A DNA stretch of 58,255 bases, taken from NCBI GenBank assembly GCA_937965795.1, contig CALCMD010000119.1, forward strand, positions 1-58,255, given 5' to 3'. Position numbers and translations under genes: made by a program. Positions within the stretch are counted from its first letter, which is position 1, and every line of letters starts with the position of its first letter. The notes under the pieces are model-generated. The model was not told where the DNA came from, ran no database searches, and saw nothing but the letters and a program-made list of their open reading frames with translations. Positions 53,138-58,255 of the stretch are shown here, piece after piece. Source of the stretch: an uncultured Lachnospiraceae bacterium. GTDB taxonomy: Bacteria > Bacillota > Clostridia > Lachnospirales > Lachnospiraceae.

Positions 53138-54190
53138 ATGGGAAATAAAGTAAGCAATTTTGGAAGGACGGCGGACGGAAAAGAAGTATCGCTTGTTACA
53201 ATGGTGAATAGAAATGGCATGGGAATAGAAGTTATGAATTACGGCGCTACCCTGGTAGCGGTAACTGTGCCGGACAGGAATGGAAAGACGGATGATGTAC
53301 TGTTAGGGTATGAAGATGTGACGGATTACATAACGCATGGAGGATATCTTGGGGCGGTCATCGGGCGTAATGGAAACCGTATTGGGGAAGCAAAGGTAAC
53401 GATTGATGGGAAGGAGTACTGTCTGGATGACAATGAAAATGGAAACAATCTTCACAGCGGGTTTGTCGGATATGATTCCGTGCTCTGGGATATGGAGATT
53501 CCGGATGGAGAACAGGCAGTGAAATTTACTTATCACAGCAAGGATGGGGAACAGGGATTTCCGGGGAACTTTGATATTACCGTAACCTATACGCTGACGG
53601 ATGAAAATGAAGTGAAGATTCATTATTGTGGAGAATCGGATCAAGATACCATTGCAAATCTGACGAATCACAGCTATTTTAATCTGGGCGGGCATGGAAG
53701 CGGAGAGGTTCTGGAGCAGACCATGTGGATTGATTCGGATGCGATTACGGTAACAGATGCGGCAAGCATTCCGACCGGAGAAATCAGAGACATTCAGGGA
53801 ACGCCGATGGATTTTAACACGGCAAAGAAGATCGGAAGAGATATAGAGGCGGACTACGACCAGTTAAAGCTTGCATGTGGGTACGACCATAATTATGTAC
53901 TGAAAAATCAGGGCATTGGCGTGCGTAAGATTGCGGAAGCCTGTGACGGGAAGAGCGGCCGTGTGATGGAGGTGTTTACAGATTGCGCAGGCGTGCAGTT
54001 CTACACAGGAAACTTTATTGATCAGGATAGTATTGGAAAAGGGGGAGCTGTGTACCAGCCGCGTCATGGCTTCTGCCTGGAGACGCAGTTTTACCCGGAT
54101 GCAAATCATCATGAGAATTTTCCCTCTTCGATTCTGAAGGCCGGGGAGAAGTATGATACCACAACGATTTATAAATTCAGCGTAAAATAG
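53138..54190 (+). CDS. galM: Aldose 1-epimerase (galactose mutarotase)
   Basis: GalM interconverts the alpha and beta anomers of galactose or glucose, so that galactose freed by beta-galactosidases can enter the Leloir pathway. The 350-residue protein has the catalytic His regions NNLHSGFVGYDSVLW and LTNHSYFNLGG and the catalytic Glu in GFCLETQFYPDANHH. The start at 53138 follows aaagagg. The frame stays open for 186 bases upstream, but that stretch consists of hairpins and is not protein-like. Its position 2 kb after the galactan-type enzyme cluster suits use of galactose, though it may equally serve general sugar metabolism. Confidence 0.95.
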   Translation: MGNKVSNFGRTADGKEVSLVTMVNRNGMGIEVMNYGATLVAVTVPDRNGKTDDVLLGYEDVTDYITHGGYLGAVIGRNGNRIGEAKVTIDGKEYCLDDNENGNNLHSGFVGYDSVLWDMEIPDGEQAVKFTYHSKDGEQGFPGNFDITVTYTLTDENEVKIHYCGESDQDTIANLTNHSYFNLGGHGSGEVLEQTMWIDSDAITVTDAASIPTGEIRDIQGTPMDFNTAKKIGRDIEADYDQLKLACGYDHNYVLKNQGIGVRKIAEACDGKSGRVMEVFTDCAGVQFYTGNFIDQDSIGKGGAVYQPRHGFCLETQFYPDANHHENFPSSILKAGEKYDTTTIYKFSVK

Positions 54191-54209
54191 GAAATTTGTA
54201 GCGAGATGG

Positions 54210-54247
54210 AAAAGGAGCTTTTGCATAAGTGCATCAGCTCTTTTTTC
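54210..54247 (+). terminator. Rho-independent terminator after galM
   Basis: aaaggagct (54211-54219) pairs with agctctttt (54235-54243) with one G-U pair and a nested tgca/tgca stem, ending in a T run. Confidence 0.82.
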
Positions 54248-54343
54248 GTGGAAGGTTCTTTCGGTTTTGTGCGAATCACGTGAATGTTTTTCCATATTCT
54301 GTGATATACTTTTAGTAGTATATGGAAAGACAGGTGAAAACAG

Positions 54344-55666
54344 GTGAGTCAGAATACAAAAAGACAGCTCATGATTCTGGGAATCGGAGCGCTGTTTGTG
54401 GTGATGCTGTCCATTTATCGAAAAAGGCTTCCCAATGGATATCCGGTGGCGCGCCCGGAGGAGATGCAGACAGAGCAGCAGACCGAAACGGAACAGGAGA
54501 TACAGACGGAGGGGATTCAGATCACCGTTCCGGGAGGAGACCCACAGGTGCGGGTTCTGATCTGCTCGGACAATTATGAGAGTGAATATCATGACAGGCT
54601 GACGCTTCAATGCAGCACGGATTATACGGTGTCCTATGGGGATATTACGGAAGAACACAAGGCGTCGGAACCAGTCTGGTTTACGCTGGATGACCCGTGG
54701 CTTTCCTATGGAGCCGTAACTCTGACAGCAAAGGACAAAAACGGGACGTTTACCCTGCCGGATTTGCAGCGCGCGCAGGAAGCTCCGGCTTATGAGGGAA
54801 AATTCATCATAGAAAAGAAGGCGGAAGGCTTGCTGGTCGTCAATGAACTTCCGCTGGAAACATATCTTCGTTACGTAGTGCCAAGCGAGATGCCAGCGGA
54901 TTATCCTATGGAGGCATTAAAAGCGCAGGCAATCTGCGCCAGAACTTATGCCATGAAGCAGATTCAGGGAAACCGGGGGGAAAAGAATGGCGTGGACTTA
55001 GACGACAGCGTTTCCTATCAGGTTTATAATAATATAAAGAACAATGAGCGGACAGACCAGGCGGTTTCAGAAACAAAAGGGAAGGTTTTAATGAGAGACG
55101 GAGATTTGATCGATGCGCTGTATTATTCCACGTCCTGCGGGATTCAGCTTTCTGACAATCCATCAGATGAAGCGGTGTTTTGCTCTCTGCTGTCGACCCG
55201 CGACGAAAAGGCATATGAAAAGGAAGAGCCGTGGTATCGGTGGAGCGTCAGTTTTTCACTGGAAGAGCTGACAGAATTGGTAAAGACCGGATGGCAGGAG
55301 GACTTTGGAGCGGTGACAGGAATGGAGGTCGTTTCCAGAGAGCCGAGCGGTGTGATCGCAGCTCTGAAAATTTCCGGAGAAGGAGGAGAGTTTCAGGTCG
55401 AAGGAGAGTATACGATACGAAAACTTTTGCAGACACGAAATTCGCCTGTGACCTTGCAGGATGGGAGCACGGCTCCGAATCTTGGAATGCTGCCCAGCGC
55501 GTTCTTTTACCTGACGCCGAACTATGAGAAGGAGGTTCTGACAGGTTATACGCTTACGGGAGGGGGATATGGACACGGAAAAGGTATGAGCCAGAATGGG
55601 GCAAAGCATATGGCGGACGCCGGGCATAAGTGCGCTGATATTTTGAGATATTATTATGCAGAGTAG
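54344..55666 (+). CDS. SpoIID/LytB-domain protein
   Basis: The 440-residue protein has an N-terminal membrane helix (about 9-25), an acidic Gln/Glu/Thr-rich linker and a SpoIID/LytB domain (about 160-440). The latter shows LETYLRYVVPSEMPADYPMEALKAQAICARTYA and the C-terminal GGGYGHGKGMSQNGAKHMA. SpoIID is a lytic transglycosylase that acts on peptidoglycan in sporulation; family members also act in vegetative wall turnover. I cannot tell which applies. The start is GTG at 54344, six bases after aggtga; the next in-frame ATG (54371) would fall inside the membrane helix. A YihY-type gene follows. Confidence 0.9.
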   Translation: MSQNTKRQLMILGIGALFVVMLSIYRKRLPNGYPVARPEEMQTEQQTETEQEIQTEGIQITVPGGDPQVRVLICSDNYESEYHDRLTLQCSTDYTVSYGDITEEHKASEPVWFTLDDPWLSYGAVTLTAKDKNGTFTLPDLQRAQEAPAYEGKFIIEKKAEGLLVVNELPLETYLRYVVPSEMPADYPMEALKAQAICARTYAMKQIQGNRGEKNGVDLDDSVSYQVYNNIKNNERTDQAVSETKGKVLMRDGDLIDALYYSTSCGIQLSDNPSDEAVFCSLLSTRDEKAYEKEEPWYRWSVSFSLEELTELVKTGWQEDFGAVTGMEVVSREPSGVIAALKISGEGGEFQVEGEYTIRKLLQTRNSPVTLQDGSTAPNLGMLPSAFFYLTPNYEKEVLTGYTLTGGGYGHGKGMSQNGAKHMADAGHKCADILRYYYAE

Positions 55667-55775
55667 CATACTGCTTGCAGGAAGAAGAAAAACATGCTAT
55701 GATTCATCTTGGCATCATGGGTCTGTCGGTAAGACAGGAAAATATAAAAATAAGTAATAAGGATTCGGGTGAAAG

Positions 55776-56615
55776 ATGAAGGGCATAAGAAAGAAAATCC
55801 GCTTTTTGCTATTATTTCAGGGGAAAATGAAAAGGGACCGGGTAGACGCTTATTCTGCGCAGTCTGCTTTTTATATCATCATGGGATTTATCCCCTTCCT
55901 CATGCTTTTGCTGACCCTTCTGCGATATACGCCTTTGACGCCGGATGACATGATTTTGATGTTAATGGACGCATTGCCGGAAAGCCTGCGGGAAATGGTT
56001 TCCGGAGTTGTAGAGTCTGTGTTTGACACTTCCACGGCTATCCTGTCAGGAACGGTGATTGCGGCAGTCTGGGCATGTGGAAGGGCGGTGCTTGCTATCA
56101 CGAATGGGCTGAACTCCATCTATCAGATTGAAGAAACCAGGAATTATATTCTCATGAGGATGCGTTCATCGTTATACATTCTTGCAATGCTGATCGCTCT
56201 TATCCTGACGCTTGGACTTCTGGTATTTGGAAATCAGATTCAGGCATTGCTTCTGGAGCATATCCCGATCTTAAAAGATTTGTCGGGTTTTATTATCAGT
56301 GTCCGTACAGTGGTGACGCTGGTGATTCTGACGGCGCTTTTTACAGCCATGTATACGATGCTTCCGAATAAGCGGCGGGATTTCAGAAAGCAGATACCGG
56401 GAGCGGCAGCAACGTCAATTTCATGGTCGTTGTTTTCTTATGGATTCTCCATCTACCTGACTTATGCGCATGGCATGTCAGCCGTTTATGGGAGCCTGAC
56501 GACCGTAGTCATTGTGATGCTGTGGCTTTACTTCTGTATGTGGCTTCTGTTTTTAGGGGCGGAGATCAATGAATATTTGAATAACCCCAAAAGTTTTCGC
56601 TTGACAGAAAGCTGA
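55776..56615 (+). CDS. YihY/BrkB-family membrane protein
   Basis: The 279-residue protein has six predicted membrane helices (the first near residues 32-48; later ones about 90-110, 128-150, 170-195, 205-225 and 235-260). The family signature is clear: AYSAQSAFYIIMGFIPFLML at the N terminus and SAVYGSLTTVVIVMLWLYF near the C terminus. The family was once annotated as RNase BN, which is wrong; its function is unknown, with proposals including a transporter. It lies 110 bases after the SpoIID-type gene and before the T-box leader of pheS. Confidence 0.9.
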   Translation: MKGIRKKIRFLLLFQGKMKRDRVDAYSAQSAFYIIMGFIPFLMLLLTLLRYTPLTPDDMILMLMDALPESLREMVSGVVESVFDTSTAILSGTVIAAVWACGRAVLAITNGLNSIYQIEETRNYILMRMRSSLYILAMLIALILTLGLLVFGNQIQALLLEHIPILKDLSGFIISVRTVVTLVILTALFTAMYTMLPNKRRDFRKQIPGAAATSISWSLFSYGFSIYLTYAHGMSAVYGSLTTVVIVMLWLYFCMWLLFLGAEINEYLNNPKSFRLTES

Positions 56616-56639
56616 AATATGTTAAAATAACGAATAACG

Positions 56640-56945
56640 AGTATCCTCATTGAGACGATAGTCGAGATGTAAAATAAATTTCAAAATTCAAAGGTAGAGA
56701 AGATGTAAGTAGGATATTATTTTCTTACAGAGAGAGGGAGCCATCGGCTGGAAGCTCCTTTAAGTTCAGATGATATTCCGAATTTCCCATCGGAGCCGCA
56801 TTTCTGAAAGCGAGTAGGAAATGACGTATCGTGCGCGTTAAGCAAAAGAGAGCCTGTCACGTACAGGAATCAGGGTGGTACCGCGGAACTGTCAGATTTC
56901 GTCCCTATGGGGATGAAGTATGTCGGTTCTTATTTTTTTGCCAGG
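56640..56945 (+). promoter_or_regulatory. T-box riboswitch controlling pheS (tRNA-Phe)
   Basis: The leader contains the conserved T-box AGGGTGGTACCGCG (56872-56885), which pairs with the uncharged tRNA acceptor end. A Stem I region has the AGTA/GAA internal loop motif, and a candidate specifier TTC lies at 56784-56786 directly after gaat. A terminator (stem within 56886-56930, then a T7 run near 56933) follows. UUC fits phenylalanine, the substrate of the downstream synthetase. Uncharged tRNA-Phe should favour the antiterminator and turn on pheS. Confidence 0.93.
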
Positions 56946-57028
56946 ACGCCGGGAATGTCCGGCGGATGGCGCAGATGCGGCTTTTCGTTCCGCATTTGAG
57001 TGATTAGAAAATAGAAGGAGAATCAATC

Positions 57029-58048
57029 ATGAAACAGAGGTTGCAGGAAATCAGAGAAGAAGCAGTAAAACAGATTCAGGATTCCGATGCGCTGGACAAA
57101 TTAAATGATGTCCGTGTCGCATTTCTTGGGAAGAAGGGAAAGCTGACGGCTGTCCTGAAAGGAATGAAGGATGTGGCTGCGGAGGAGCGTCCGATGGTAG
57201 GCCAGATGGTAAATGAGACCAGGGCGGCAATTGAAGGGATTCTGGAAGAGACGAAGCGGAAACTGGAGGCGAAAGCCAGAGAAGAGCAGTTAAAGAGGGA
57301 AGTGATTGACGTTACGCTTCCGGCAAAGAAAAATAATCTGGGACACCGCCATCCGAACACGATTGCGCTGGAAGAGGTAGAGCGTATTTTCATCGGCATG
57401 GGCTATGAAGTGGTGGAAGGACCGGAAGTAGAATATGATCTTTACAATTTTGAAAAATTAAATATTCCGGCAAATCATCCGGCAAAGGATGAGCAGGATA
57501 CTTTCTATATTAATAAGGACATTGTGCTGCGTACCCAGACGTCTCCGGTTCAGGCAAGGGTCATGGAGCAGGGCAAGCTGCCCATCCGTATGATTGCGCC
57601 GGGAAGAGTGTTCCGTTCCGATGAAGTGGATGCGACCCATTCCCCGTCTTTCCATCAGATCGAAGGGCTTGTGATTGATAAAAATATCACATTTGCAGAT
57701 TTGAAAGGAACGCTGGAAGAGTTTGCGAAAGAGCTGTTCGGACCGGAAACCAGGACGAAATTCCGTCCCCACCATTTCCCGTTCACAGAGCCGAGCGCCG
57801 AGGTGGACGTGACCTGTTTTAAATGCGGCGGAAGCGGATGCCGTTTCTGTAAAGGTTCCGGCTGGATAGAGATTCTTGGGTGCGGTATGGTACATCCCCA
57901 TGTATTGGAAATGTGCGGCATAGACCCGGAAGAATACACAGGATTTGCATTCGGCGTCGGCCTGGAGCGTATCGCACTTCTGAAATACGAAATCGACGAT
58001 ATGCGCCTTCTCTATGAGAATGATATCAGATTTCTTAGACAGTTTTGA
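57029..58048 (+). CDS. pheS: Phenylalanine-tRNA ligase, alpha subunit
   Basis: PheS forms the catalytic half of the heterotetrameric enzyme that charges tRNA-Phe. The 339-residue protein has an N-terminal coiled-coil (about 1-85) that contacts tRNA, then the class II core with motif 2 (RMIAPGRVFRSDEVDATHSP), the FHQIEGLVID segment and motif 3 (GFAFGVGLERIALLKYEID). A Cys-rich segment, CFKCGGSGCRFCKGSGW, sits in the core, as in many Firmicutes. The start follows gaaggag. Expression is controlled by the T-box leader. The partner pheT is not in the remaining 200 bases, which hold a repeat instead; it may follow beyond the window. Confidence 0.98.
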   Translation: MKQRLQEIREEAVKQIQDSDALDKLNDVRVAFLGKKGKLTAVLKGMKDVAAEERPMVGQMVNETRAAIEGILEETKRKLEAKAREEQLKREVIDVTLPAKKNNLGHRHPNTIALEEVERIFIGMGYEVVEGPEVEYDLYNFEKLNIPANHPAKDEQDTFYINKDIVLRTQTSPVQARVMEQGKLPIRMIAPGRVFRSDEVDATHSPSFHQIEGLVIDKNITFADLKGTLEEFAKELFGPETRTKFRPHHFPFTEPSAEVDVTCFKCGGSGCRFCKGSGWIEILGCGMVHPHVLEMCGIDPEEYTGFAFGVGLERIALLKYEIDDMRLLYENDIRFLRQF

Positions 58049-58064
58049 TCCTGTCTAGCCGTGC

Positions 58065-58125
58065 ATTCGAATCTTCATGCAGACCGTGCAAGTTTACTTG
58101 CGAAGGTCTGCATGAAGATTCGAAT
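58065..58125. repeat. Palindromic intergenic element after pheS
   Basis: A perfect 21-bp inverted repeat (58065-58085 with 58105-58125) surrounds a smaller gcaag/cttgc hairpin. No T run follows, so it is not a normal terminator. It overlaps the first 55-bp direct repeat. Confidence 0.8.
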
Positions 58126-58139
58126 ATAGGGCGATCAGC
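58085..58139 (+). repeat. 55-bp direct repeat, copy 1
   Basis: This segment is identical over all 55 bases to 58201-58255. The copies start 116 bases apart, separated by a GC-rich spacer containing gcggagcgaag. Confidence 0.9.
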
Positions 58140-58200
58140 CCAAGCGAAACGGAGCGGAGCGAAGTAGAGCTTGCACGGCGGAGCAGAGAGAAGAGGGGCG

Positions 58201-58255
58201 CGTGCAAGTTTACTTGCGAAGGTCTGCATGAAGATTCGAATATAGGGCGATCAGC
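58201..58255 (+). repeat. 55-bp direct repeat, copy 2 (reaches the window end)
   Basis: This is the second perfect copy of 58085-58139. The repeat may continue beyond the window, so its true length and copy number are unknown. Confidence 0.9.

Overview
The window looks like a chromosomal segment of a low-to-mid GC gut Firmicute, most likely a Lachnospiraceae member (Clostridium cluster XIVa). Supporting signs are the gene content and order (serC-serA-DUF1015, yajC after tgt, a very long acyl-CoA dehydratase activase fusion, LCP and SpoIID/LytB proteins), AGGAGG-type ribosome binding sites, a pheS T-box leader, and giant secreted glycosidases carrying Big2, FIVAR and BspA-like leucine-rich modules. 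I cannot name the species from the sequence.

Layout. 1-1.1 kb: the 3' part of a tyrosine recombinase gene, probably one end of an integrated element. 1.17-3.3 kb: hisH, hisF and ung. 3.5-5.6 kb: a secreted Big2-repeat protein and an Rpn/PD-(D/E)XK nuclease-transposase-like protein. 5.7-9.9 kb (minus strand): a 1415-residue 2-hydroxyacyl-CoA dehydratase activase/HgdB fusion. 10.1-11.7 kb: tgt and yajC. 11.8-16.4 kb: leuB-ilvD-ilvB. 16.5-20.0 kb: serC-serA and a DUF1015 gene. 20.2-25.5 kb: glgB, an MscS channel, a His-rich CsoR-like repressor, an LCP ligase and a CBS protein. 25.5-27.1 kb: ilvN and ilvC, which complete the branched-chain pathway begun at leuB-ilvD-ilvB.

27.3-51.1 kb is the most distinctive part. 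A LacI-type regulator is followed by five consecutive, same-strand genes for very large exported proteins (1092 to 2083 residues): a GH2 beta-galactosidase with a LamG domain inserted in its catalytic barrel, a GH43-like five-bladed propeller protein of uncertain family, a GH43_24-like exo-beta-1,3-galactanase with CBM32, a second GH2 beta-galactosidase with two NPCBM domains, and an NPP-type phosphodiesterase with LamG, cohesin-like and dockerin-like parts. All five end in lysine-rich modules (BspA-like LRR, FN3-like or Big2-like) instead of an LPXTG signal. I read this as a surface machine for taking apart a galactose-rich glycan, possibly type II arabinogalactan or a phosphorylated galactan. 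No transporter lies in the window. galM lies 2 kb downstream.

51.3-58.3 kb: thrC, galM behind a hairpin-rich leader, a SpoIID/LytB-domain protein, a YihY/BrkB membrane protein, a T-box leader and pheS. The window ends in a palindromic intergenic repeat with two perfect 55-bp direct copies. I found no tRNA, rRNA or CRISPR array.
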